DNA from: an uncultured bacterium
GTDB lineage: Bacteria; Hydrogenedentota; Hydrogenedentia; Hydrogenedentales; CAITNO01
Reading direction: 5' to 3'
Assembly: GCA_937923585.1 (NCBI GenBank)
Contig: CALDSM010000510.1
Coordinates: 1-16,496, forward strand
Length of the DNA: 16,496 nt
Shown: positions 6,487 through 12,891 of the stretch, piece by piece
How the letters are laid out: every line of letters starts with the position of its first letter
Position numbering within the stretch: the stretch's first letter is position 1
Program-made: the position numbers and the translations under genes
Notes under the pieces: model-generated
What the model was told of the DNA's origin: nothing
What the model saw: the letters and a program-made list of their open reading frames with translations, nothing else
Database searches by the model: none

Positions 6487-7554
6487 TCACTTTCCCATGG
6501 CATCGAGTTCTTTGAGCGCGTTAAGACTCCTGTCCGTCATCGGCCATTTCGTTCCGTACTTGACGAACTCCACATGGCCGTCCAAGTAGAGCACATTACC
6601 GCCCTTGGGCACATGGTTCTCCGGTCGTTCGATGAGAATGGGCAGGGAGGACTGCACCATCGCGGCGCCCGCCGGGTTGTTGATGTCGGTGATGAAGAAG
6701 CGCTCGATGCCTTCCCTCAGTTGGAAGATGACACTGCCACCGCACGAACCCTTCCCCGCCGGCACCTGCAGGTCCCCGTCAAGCGGCTGCCCTTTGGACA
6801 TGCGCTCCCTGTAAACCTCACAGAAGGACAGCAAATCGGTCTCATTGGCGACGGCGTATCCGAGATAGAAATAGGACTCGTCGTCCACGAGCATTTCGGG
6901 CCGGGACACCCGCCGCGAACTGTCCACATCCGACGGGCAAACGAGAATCTGCCTGTCTGTTAGATACTCGGGATAGATTTCGTCCTTGGCGGACATCAAC
7001 TGGCCCGGCGTGCTGGACAGGTGAGGAAACTCTTGGCCCTTGCTCTCGTTGGCAAACATCTTATACACGATGCCCATCTGCTTGAGGTTGTTCTGGCAGG
7101 AGGAACGGCGGGCCGACTCGCGGGCGCGCGCCAGCGCGGGCAGCAGGATCGCCGGCATGATGAGCATGAACACGATGATTATGGCGATGTTGATGTAGCC
7201 GAGAACCAGCCCGGCCATGGCCAGGCCGCGCGCGTCGGCGGGCATGGTCCCTTTCCTGATGTTCGACAGGGCAAAGTGGCCCAGAATCACCGCAGGGATT
7301 GACCCCAGCGGACCGAGACAGGCAAATGCCAGAATGGCCAGCACGAGGCTGGCAACCGCCTGCGCCTTGGACCCGTCCTGAACCGGAGGCGGTGGGGAGG
7401 ACCCTTCCAGCGGCACTACGGGGATGGACGGCGGACCGGATTCCAGGGGACATTGCGTGGTCGCGCCGCACCCCCCGCACTTGATGGTCTGGCCCGCGTA
7501 TTGGTCTGGAACGTCCAGTTGCGCCCCGCAGTTCGGGCAGGTGTGCTTGATCAT
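6487..7554 (-). CDS. Zinc-ribbon / DUF4190-like / H-X9-DG pseudopilin-like membrane protein
   Basis: A 355-residue protein starting MIKHTCPNCGAQL. Order of parts: zinc ribbon (C6, C9, C26, C29), Pro-rich linker (~40-60), and two membrane segments (~66-92 and ~112-140). The membrane part has the G-H-F-A-L-S-N-I-R and L-A-M-A-G-L-V-L-G-Y pattern of DUF4190. A pseudopilin-like part follows, beginning LARARESARRSSCQNNLKQMG (~141). The C-terminal block GGNVLYLDGHVEFVKYG (~318-334) resembles the H-X9-DG processing-associated motif common in Planctomycetes-type genomes. The first residues do not form a prepilin cleavage site. The ATG 7554 has an AGGAGG Shine-Dalgarno 7 bases upstream. Longer in-frame starts upstream lack one. 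Function is unknown; a membrane-anchored protein with its C-terminal part outside is plausible. Confidence 0.85.
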   Translation of the reverse strand: MIKHTCPNCGAQLDVPDQYAGQTIKCGGCGATTQCPLESGPPSIPVVPLEGSSPPPPVQDGSKAQAVASLVLAILAFACLGPLGSIPAVILGHFALSNIRKGTMPADARGLAMAGLVLGYINIAIIIVFMLIMPAILLPALARARESARRSSCQNNLKQMGIVYKMFANESKGQEFPHLSSTPGQLMSAKDEIYPEYLTDRQILVCPSDVDSSRRVSRPEMLVDDESYFYLGYAVANETDLLSFCEVYRERMSKGQPLDGDLQVPAGKGSCGGSVIFQLREGIERFFITDINNPAGAAMVQSSLPILIERPENHVPKGGNVLYLDGHVEFVKYGTKWPMTDRSLNALKELDAMGK

Positions 7555-7613
7555 GGCACTTCCTCCTGTTGGCGTAGCGGCACCGTCTGTTTGTGAATGA
7601 CCAACGCAGAACG

Positions 7614-7642
7614 ATATTAAACTCTTTTCGCGTGCTTTTCCA
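7614..7642 (-). promoter_or_regulatory. Weak candidate sigma70-type promoter of the pseudopilin-like gene pair
   Basis: On the minus strand TGGAAA (7637-7642) and TAATAT (7614-7619) are separated by 17 bases, about 60 bases upstream of the ATG at 7554. Each hexamer matches consensus at 4 of 6 positions, so this is tentative. Confidence 0.3.
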
Positions 7643-7719
7643 CTGGAATATTTGGGCGGAAAGGAAAGAGATGGACAGCATGAGTCAACGGTGATTTCAT
7701 CCAGGCCGCGGAAGCTCTT

Positions 7720-7815
7720 GCCCCCAAAGGGGGCCGACAACAATAGCCACGGGTGGAGCGCAGCGGAACCCGTGGACCCGGACGCCGACCCACCGTCCCC
7801 GGCAGGGGGCGAACT
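7720..7815 (+). repeat. REP-like module 1 (left flank of the transposase)
   Basis: Three consecutive hairpin elements. The first is a GCCCCC-AAA-GGGGGC clamp (7720-7734). The second is the core CCACGGGT (7747-7754)/ACCCGTGG (7768-7775) around a 13-base centre reading ggagcgcagcgga. The third is a CCCC/GGGG clamp near 7797-7809. The core is preceded by ACAACAATAG. The same layout recurs at four other places in the window. Confidence 0.85.
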
Positions 7816-7817
7816 GG

Positions 7818-8264
7818 CTAATCGAGATACTCGTCCTCGAAGGCGATCCCCTCTCTTTCCAACATTTGCCGCAATTCATCCCTGAAACTGATTGTCTTGT
7901 GGTGCTCCTGCTGATTCTTGATGTACTGAATGACGCCCTCCTTTTCCGCGTGCGATTTCGTGAATGCCCCATATCCGACCTGCCACCCGGGGAAATCGCG
8001 AAACCCCATTTCGCCGTGCATCCACGCCGTGGACGCGGCCTTCATGTCGCGGATGAGGTTGGCCAGGGCGACGGTCGGGTGAAGGCTGATCAACAGGTGC
8101 ATGTGATCATCCACCGCGTTGACGCGGTACAGGTGGCAATGATTGTTTTGCAGAATGCCCCAATGGTAACGAAAGATCTTTTCGCGCCGGTCTTCAAATA
8201 GGGCGGGTTCACGCCCCTTCGTGGAATAGATCAGATGGTAATAGATCTGCGTGTATGTGGACAT
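7818..8264 (-). CDS. IS200-like HUH (Y1) transposase, candidate RAYT
   Basis: A 148-residue single-domain HUH endonuclease of the Y1_Tnp (TnpA/IS200) superfamily. It starts MSTYTQIYYHLIYSTKGR. It has the metal-binding H-M-H (54-56) followed by L-L-I-S-L, and a catalytic tyrosine in V-I-Q-Y-I-K-N-Q (Y114), which would link to the 5' end of cleaved single-stranded DNA. Known members either move IS200/IS605 elements or, as REP-associated tyrosine transposases, act on REP hairpins. No accessory TnpB is present. Inverted copies of one hairpin module lie 2 bases after the stop and about 17 bases upstream of the start, which favours the REP-associated type. ATG 8264 was chosen because upstream in-frame codons run into the repeat. 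Its Shine-Dalgarno (GAGAG) is weak. Confidence 0.85.
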   Translation of the reverse strand: MSTYTQIYYHLIYSTKGREPALFEDRREKIFRYHWGILQNNHCHLYRVNAVDDHMHLLISLHPTVALANLIRDMKAASTAWMHGEMGFRDFPGWQVGYGAFTKSHAEKEGVIQYIKNQQEHHKTISFRDELRQMLEREGIAFEDEYLD

Positions 8265-8280
8265 AGACGCACTCTCAAAG

Positions 8281-8375
8281 TTGGCCCCCTCCGGGGACCG
8301 TTTCCACTCTTGATTATAACCACGGGTTCCGCTTCGCTCCACCCGTGGCTACTATTGGATGACCCCTTCGGGGCC
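8281..8375 (-). repeat. REP-like module 2 (right flank of the transposase, inverted)
   Basis: Same three-part layout as module 1 but in the opposite orientation: GGCCCCCTCCGGGG clamp at the left, core CCACGGGT (8320-8327)/ACCCGTGG (8341-8348) with centre tccgcttcgctcc, then CCCCTTCGGGG (8362-8372). The centre differs from module 1 by one base. Confidence 0.85.
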
Positions 8376-8545
8376 AGACAGACATTCACGTTTATCCGCT
8401 GCGGGCCAGACAGGTACTCCCGTCCGCCCCCTTGGGGGCAAGTAGACATCCAAGCCCCCGGAGGGGGCCAAAGCAGGCATATCCGCCACGCCCCCATTGG
8501 GGTGAGCAGGCATCCACACCGCGTCCCCAAACGGGGCCGCCAATA
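8360..8545. repeat. Array of small GC hairpins each followed by a CAGGCATCC-like tail
   Basis: Five or six units of about 28-37 bases follow one another. Each has a C-run/G-run hairpin (such as GCCCCCTTGGGGGC or GCCCCCGGAGGGGGC), then a tail like caaRCAGGCATCC and a few variable bases. Tails are visible near 8374, 8405, 8439, 8472 and 8506. A single further unit lies at about 8725-8755, and degenerate ones at about 10152-10207. Unit length and sequence vary too much for a CRISPR array. The stretch 8376-8776 has no gene and holds only these repeats and REP-like module 3. Confidence 0.65.
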
Positions 8546-8595
8546 GTGGCCACGAGCGCAACGAAACTGACCCGCGAACCCAAAACACTCACGCC

Positions 8596-8691
8596 GCGCC
8601 CCCGGAGGGGGCCAACAACAATAGCCACGGGTGACTGAAGGGAACCCGTGGACCCGTGGCGCCGTTCCGTCGTCCCCAACGGGGGCAAACT
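8596..8691 (+). repeat. REP-like module 3 (variant centre)
   Basis: GCCCCCGGAGGGGGC clamp, then ACAACAATAG, core CCACGGGT (8625-8632)/ACCCGTGG (8644-8651), and a closing CCCCAACGGGG clamp (8673-8684). The core stem is conserved, but the centre is an unrelated 11 bases (gactgaaggga) instead of the 13 bases of the other copies. Confidence 0.75.
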
Positions 8692-8776
8692 CTTCAGTCG
8701 AGATGCTTCCTGTCGAAAGCAACGACCCCTTCGGGGCCAAACAGGCATCCCCGTCATCCTGCCGCAACACGAGGGG

Positions 8777-9874
8777 CTATTTCTGCTCCTGCTGCAAGGC
8801 ATGGATTTTCTCCAATGCCTGAACAGTCTTCTCAGTCATGGGCCATTCGCCGGGGTACTTCTTGTATTCAACATGGCCGTCCAAATACAAGACGTGCCCG
8901 CCACTCTCATAACACCGAGTTATGGATGAATCGCTGTCCCACATTCTGGCGAAAAACCAACCCACACCATGCCCTCCTCCCGGATGGTTTCGAGAGCGTT
9001 CAATTATGACCGGAACGCGCGCGGCCATTCCTTCGGCAACGTTGTCAAGAAGCGGGATAACATCGCTTCCCTCGAAACCCTGCCCAAGAGGAACGCGCAG
9101 CGCCTTTTTCCACGATGTCCCAGAACGAGTTGCTTCCCTGTAACCGTTACAGAACGCCTCCACCTCCGCATCGTTGGTTACTGCATGCCCCAGGTAAAAG
9201 TAACACTCGTCGTTGACCAACGCACAAGATTCCATGTGCCTCTTGTTGCGTTCTTGCATCATCGGACTCCGCACACAGACGAACCAGAACGGCTCCTTTA
9301 CGAATTCAGGGCATATCCCATCAGGGGCGCACATGAGTTGGCCCGGAACGTCCGACAGTTTAGGATAGGCACCGTTATGTGCCGCACTGAACGCTTTGAA
9401 AGCGCCTCCCATATCCTTGAGGTGTTGGATACAAAGGTTTCGACCGGATGCCTCATGCACTTGGGATAGAATCGCCATCATGGGCATGAAGAATAGGAAG
9501 AAGAGGGCCAAATTCGTATAGGCCAAGAACAGTCCCCACAGTGTCCGCGTGAGATGAGTTCGGGGTGCCTTGCCCCGCAGTATGCAATGGAGATTCAAGT
9601 GCCCCAGAACCATGGCCGGAAAGGCTGTCAAAGGGCCTGTGCAGAAATAGGAGAGGCAGGCAAGCGTAACCACCAAATTGACGTCGCCGGCACGGCCATA
9701 ACCCTCCGGCGGGGTTGACGGTATGAAATCCCCATCCATATTTGCGGATAAGTCGGTCGACACACGGGGACATTCCATACCCTTTCCGCATTTGCCGCAG
9801 ACCACCTCCGAGCCGACGCACCGCTTCGGGCTTTCTAGTCGCGTTTCGCAATGCGGGCAAATGTGGCAGATCAT
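8777..9874 (-). CDS. Zinc-ribbon / membrane / H-X9-DG pseudopilin-like protein, third paralogue
   Basis: A 365-residue diverged paralogue of the 6487-7554 gene. It has a zinc ribbon in MICHICPHCETRLE with CGKC (C6, C9, C26, C29), two membrane segments (~66-92 and ~112-137, with G-H-L-N-L-H-C-I-L-R between them), and the region N-L-C-I-Q-H-L-K-D-M-G (~146-156). The C-terminus has GGHVLYLDGHVEYKKYPG followed by EWPMTEKTVQALEKI. Compared with the paralogue it carries an insertion of roughly 20 residues (around GVGWFFARMWDSD) just before the H-V-L-Y-L-D-G block. Its intact tail shows what the degenerate copy at 5571 lost. The ATG 9874 has a GGAGG Shine-Dalgarno 7 bases upstream. Function is unknown. 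Confidence 0.82.
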   Translation of the reverse strand: MICHICPHCETRLESPKRCVGSEVVCGKCGKGMECPRVSTDLSANMDGDFIPSTPPEGYGRAGDVNLVVTLACLSYFCTGPLTAFPAMVLGHLNLHCILRGKAPRTHLTRTLWGLFLAYTNLALFFLFFMPMMAILSQVHEASGRNLCIQHLKDMGGAFKAFSAAHNGAYPKLSDVPGQLMCAPDGICPEFVKEPFWFVCVRSPMMQERNKRHMESCALVNDECYFYLGHAVTNDAEVEAFCNGYREATRSGTSWKKALRVPLGQGFEGSDVIPLLDNVAEGMAARVPVIIERSRNHPGGGHGVGWFFARMWDSDSSITRCYESGGHVLYLDGHVEYKKYPGEWPMTEKTVQALEKIHALQQEQK

Positions 9875-10069
9875 GGCATACCCTCCTGCCTCCGTCCCGA
9901 CTTCACGATTCATCGAACGTTCGCCGCAGGCACGATGGTAGACCCTTGCCGCCCTTTTTGTCCAGCGGAAAGAACGGACAAATCAACATGGATGAATGAG
10001 AGAAGAAAACACCGAGTGAATTGTGAAGGCTTTCCCCCCCGAAGGGAACGGAAATGCCCGAGCTCCCGA

Positions 10070-10166
10070 AATTGGCCCCCTTCGGGGACCATTCCCGTTT
10101 ATGACCGTTACCACGGGTTCCGCTTCGCTCCACCCGTGGCTACTATTGGGTGACCCCTTCGGGGCC
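10070..10166 (-). repeat. REP-like module 4 (left flank of the glycosidase-like gene)
   Basis: Inverted orientation relative to module 1: GGCCCCCTTCGGGG clamp, core CCACGGGT (10111-10118)/ACCCGTGG (10132-10139) with the same centre as module 2, then CTACTATTG and CCCCTTCGGGG. The 427-base gap 9875-10301 holds this module, two small hairpins after it and the palindrome at 10210-10241. I see no gene in it. Confidence 0.85.
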
Positions 10167-10209
10167 AAGCACCGCGCATCCGTCCGTCTCCTTCGGGGTT
10201 AAGCAGGAC

Positions 10210-10241
10210 CCATGTGCCCGGCCGGGCAATCCGACACATGG
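10210..10241. repeat. Nested palindrome downstream of the glycosidase-like gene
   Basis: Outer arms CCATGTG (10210-10216) and CACATGG (10235-10241) enclose a perfect 12-bp palindrome GCCCGGCCGGGC (10216-10227). It lies about 60 bases past the stop of the minus-strand gene. No T-run follows, so it is not a standard intrinsic terminator. Confidence 0.5.
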
Positions 10242-10301
10242 ATCAGCCTCCGACTGAGCGCTTTGCTCGCATTCCCTCCAAGGACAAGTACGCGATTCCT
10301 C

Positions 10302-12512
10302 TCAGCCCGCAGCCGCGATGAAGGTCAGTTCGCCCTTGGGCGAATCCCAGCGCAGACCAGATCCGTCGGGCAGGAGCGTGGCGCCGGAGGTTGGGTTTAC
10401 GGTCAACAGGCGCACGCCCTTGGGCAGGCGCGCGTGCAGGATGATCGCTATCGCCGGTGTCCGGTTGGCGGGTGTTTCCTTGGGCAGGCTCACTTTGCCC
10501 TGCAGATGCTGTGTGGCGGGGTCGTAAACCATTTCGTAGGACACGTCGCCGAAATGGGTGGAGGCGTTCTGGATGCCAACCGGCTTCTTCGTTGCGAACC
10601 AGTGCCGCGGTATGCCGCGGCCCAGATGCAGGTCGTTGCCGTCTTCCATAACGAGGCTGTCGCGCACGGCGCGGACGACGGCCACGGGGGTCCATAAATG
10701 CTGGCGATCACCGGTGCATTCCTTGGCGCCGGGCTCGGGGGCACGCTCCTCGCACCAGGTAACCAGCGGCGTGGCATGGTTGAGCGTGGCGTAAAGCAGC
10801 GCGGCGGCCTCGTCGCCCTCATTGCGCAGGAGATGCGCCTCGGCGAGGTTGTCCAGCGCGATGGCCACCCACAGGCCGTTGGGCAGCCAGCCTGTGTTGA
10901 GCGGCAGACCGCCGGGGCTCATGTGCGCGCGCAGTTGTTTTATGGTGCCGGCAACAAGTTCGTGGTCCGCGGGCAGCGTGCCGCAGGGCAGCAGCGCATT
11001 GAGCCCGCCCCAGCGGCTGCCGCAGGTTTTGCCGGGCACGCCGGGAATCCAGGCATAGCCGTCTTCCTTGATGGAGCCCGCGGTGAGCGACTGAACCAGG
11101 TCGGCGTGCGCGGTCTCGAATATCTTCTTCAGTTCGGCAGCCTCGTCGGCCTTGCCCAGGATCTCCGCCGTTTCCATGGCACAACGGTCGGCATAGGTGG
11201 CCCACATGTTGTGCGGCAGGAACACGCCGTAGAGGTCGTCACCGTCCTTGAGCCCGCAGTCTCCCATGCCGCGCGGCATGAGTCCGTAGGTGAGCGGGCG
11301 GCTGCCGTCGGCGGCCATAACGCGGGTGCGGGCGCGCTGCTTCTCCTGCCAGCGCGAACTGGCCAGCATGCGCGGATAGACCGACTCCAAATAGGCACGG
11401 TCGCCGGTGTTGCGATAGTGCTCCATCACGGTCCACGACTTGAAACCCGACATGGCCCACATGAGGTGGCCCCAGCCGGTCGGGTCGTTCCAGTCGCCGT
11501 CTTCCCCCTGGATGCCGAGGCAAATGCTGAAACCGTATTCGGCCTCCTTGTGCATGCCCAACTGGTCGAGTGCGATGGCGACGATGGCCGCCTCGCCCGC
11601 GTTGGGCGCGCGGTAGCCGTCGGTGCCGGGCGTTCCCGCGATGGCGCCGCCGGCCACGGGCTCGCGCATGATGAAGCAGTCGCCGAGGCATGCATAGAAT
11701 GCACTGGCCACACCCTGATCAGGAATGAGCACCCGTGAGGCGCGGTCCAGCAGCCCGCGCCAGTTCGCCTTCGCTGCGTCGGCCTCGGCCTGCCAGTCCT
11801 TCGCGCGCAGCGCGGGAAGGTCCGCGGCGTGGGCGCGATAAGGCCGCACGACCCATGCCGTCTTCTCCTGGCCCGGCGCGAGTTCCCAGGTCGGAGAGAG
11901 GGTCGTGGCGTTCGTGATTTCATAGTTCGGCGCTCCCGTGGCCATGATGATTATCCGGTCGGCGTGCTCACCCCAACCCGCCAGCAAGACATCCTTGTCC
12001 TTGTCTGCATCCACATAACCGGGGTTGTAGCCGAAGAAGCCCCGCTGCGATTCGCAGACCAGCCGGAACGTGTGCTTCTCCGCGGACGTGTTGGACAGCG
12101 TCACGCGCACCAGCGCCGCCGTAGCCGTGCCGTTCACTTCCATGCGCACCGCACCCGCAGGGTCGGTGTATGTGTTGTCGAGAATGGGCAAATACCCCTC
12201 GGTACGGGTCCATTTGCTCTGCGCCAGCGGCTTGCCGTCAATCTGCGGCGTGATGCGCACCCCCCAAAGTGCGGGCGGCGTCTTGAACGCGGCGAGCGGA
12301 TAGGTGGTCAGATCCTCGTAGGTCCAGCCCAGCCGCACATTCCCCGGTTCACAGTCCACCAGCGTCTTGTCGCTGCTCTCCGGCAGCCCGACCGTTATCC
12401 GGTGCGGCGTGGCGAAGGCATACGAGAAGTCCACCACCGGGTCTTGCGCGAAAGCAGACAAACCCGCGGCAAGCATCAAGACCGACAAGACCGTCCATCC
12501 GAAATAACGCAT
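10302..12512 (-). CDS. Secreted six-hairpin ((alpha/alpha)6) glycosidase-like protein
   Basis: A 736-residue exported protein. The signal peptide is residues 1-22 (MRYFGWTVLSVLMLAAGL, then SAFA before QD), with a probable signal peptidase I site. An N-terminal beta-rich part (~25-250) is followed by a helical barrel-like part with aromatic and acidic motifs. Examples are DGDWNDPTGWGHLMWAMSGF, HYRNTGDRAYLESVYPRML and NMWATYADRCAMETAEIL. A C-terminal beta part (~620-736) closes the protein. This arrangement is typical of six-hairpin glycosidases (GH15/63/78/94-like clans). The exact family and substrate are not identifiable by eye. ATG 12512 was chosen for the signal peptide and an AAGGA Shine-Dalgarno 8 bases upstream. 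It is a single-gene unit with its own promoter, divergent from the leucyl-tRNA synthetase gene. Confidence 0.75.
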   Translation of the reverse strand: MRYFGWTVLSVLMLAAGLSAFAQDPVVDFSYAFATPHRITVGLPESSDKTLVDCEPGNVRLGWTYEDLTTYPLAAFKTPPALWGVRITPQIDGKPLAQSKWTRTEGYLPILDNTYTDPAGAVRMEVNGTATAALVRVTLSNTSAEKHTFRLVCESQRGFFGYNPGYVDADKDKDVLLAGWGEHADRIIIMATGAPNYEITNATTLSPTWELAPGQEKTAWVVRPYRAHAADLPALRAKDWQAEADAAKANWRGLLDRASRVLIPDQGVASAFYACLGDCFIMREPVAGGAIAGTPGTDGYRAPNAGEAAIVAIALDQLGMHKEAEYGFSICLGIQGEDGDWNDPTGWGHLMWAMSGFKSWTVMEHYRNTGDRAYLESVYPRMLASSRWQEKQRARTRVMAADGSRPLTYGLMPRGMGDCGLKDGDDLYGVFLPHNMWATYADRCAMETAEILGKADEAAELKKIFETAHADLVQSLTAGSIKEDGYAWIPGVPGKTCGSRWGGLNALLPCGTLPADHELVAGTIKQLRAHMSPGGLPLNTGWLPNGLWVAIALDNLAEAHLLRNEGDEAAALLYATLNHATPLVTWCEERAPEPGAKECTGDRQHLWTPVAVVRAVRDSLVMEDGNDLHLGRGIPRHWFATKKPVGIQNASTHFGDVSYEMVYDPATQHLQGKVSLPKETPANRTPAIAIILHARLPKGVRLLTVNPTSGATLLPDGSGLRWDSPKGELTFIAAAG

Positions 12513-12544
12513 TGACAAATTCCTTCTGGTTGTTTCCCGGAGAG

Positions 12545-12573
12545 AGCATAAAGCGCCGTGCAAAGGCAGTCAA
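12545..12573 (-). promoter_or_regulatory. Sigma70-type promoter of the glycosidase-like gene
   Basis: On the minus strand TTGACT (12568-12573), a 17-base spacer, and TATGCT (12545-12550). The hexamers match consensus at 5 of 6 and 4 of 6 positions. Transcription would start near 12538, leaving a short leader of about 26 bases with the AAGGA Shine-Dalgarno in it. Confidence 0.6.
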
Positions 12574-12590
12574 GGAAAAGCAGCGCGATT

Positions 12591-12622
12591 CAACATGGAT
12601 GAACAGGATACACAAGATGAGA
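12591..12622. repeat. 9-nt periodic repeat (GGAT every 9 nt)
   Basis: GGAT, GGAT and AGAT recur at 12597, 12606 and 12615, in units GGATGAACA, GGATACACA, AGATGAGAA. The leading CAACATGGATGA also occurs at 9984-9995. Both copies lie about 71-74 bases before a REP-like module. Confidence 0.55.
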
Positions 12623-12673
12623 AACCGGGGCTTGGGTCTCAGGCCTTGGCAAAACGGAAGGATGGGTCCGTTC

Positions 12674-12773
12674 TTGCCCCCGGAGGGGGCAGACAACAAT
12701 AGCCACGGGTGGAGCGCAGCGGAACCCGTGGTTAACGGGACAAGAGATCCCCGTCCCCGGAGGGGGCGAACTG
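12674..12773 (+). repeat. REP-like module 5 (right flank of the glycosidase-like gene)
   Basis: GCCCCCGGAGGGGGC clamp, ACAACAATAG, core CCACGGGT (12703-12710)/ACCCGTGG (12724-12731) with the same 13-base centre as module 1, and a closing CCCCGGAGGGG clamp (12755-12765) followed by gcgaactgg as in module 1. The 379-base gap 12513-12891 holds the glycosidase promoter, the periodic repeat and this module. Confidence 0.85.
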
Positions 12774-12891
12774 GACCGCCATCGCGCCCACCCGCCGCCG
12801 CAACATGCAGCCCCCGTGGCCAATATGGTATTCTTTGGGCCTTGCAAGACGGTCATTTTCCGCGTTTTACTGCATGGAGGCGTGTATTTTC

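Noticed and set aside
7720..8375. Modules 1 and 2 as terminal inverted repeats of a DDE-type insertion sequence
   Set aside because: The transposase is a single-strand HUH enzyme, which does not use terminal inverted repeats, and the same module also occurs away from the gene. A REP-like interpretation fits better.
8360..8545. CRISPR array
   Set aside because: Unit lengths vary, the hairpin part changes between units, no constant repeat of about 24-37 bases is seen, spacers are only a few bases and no cas gene is present.
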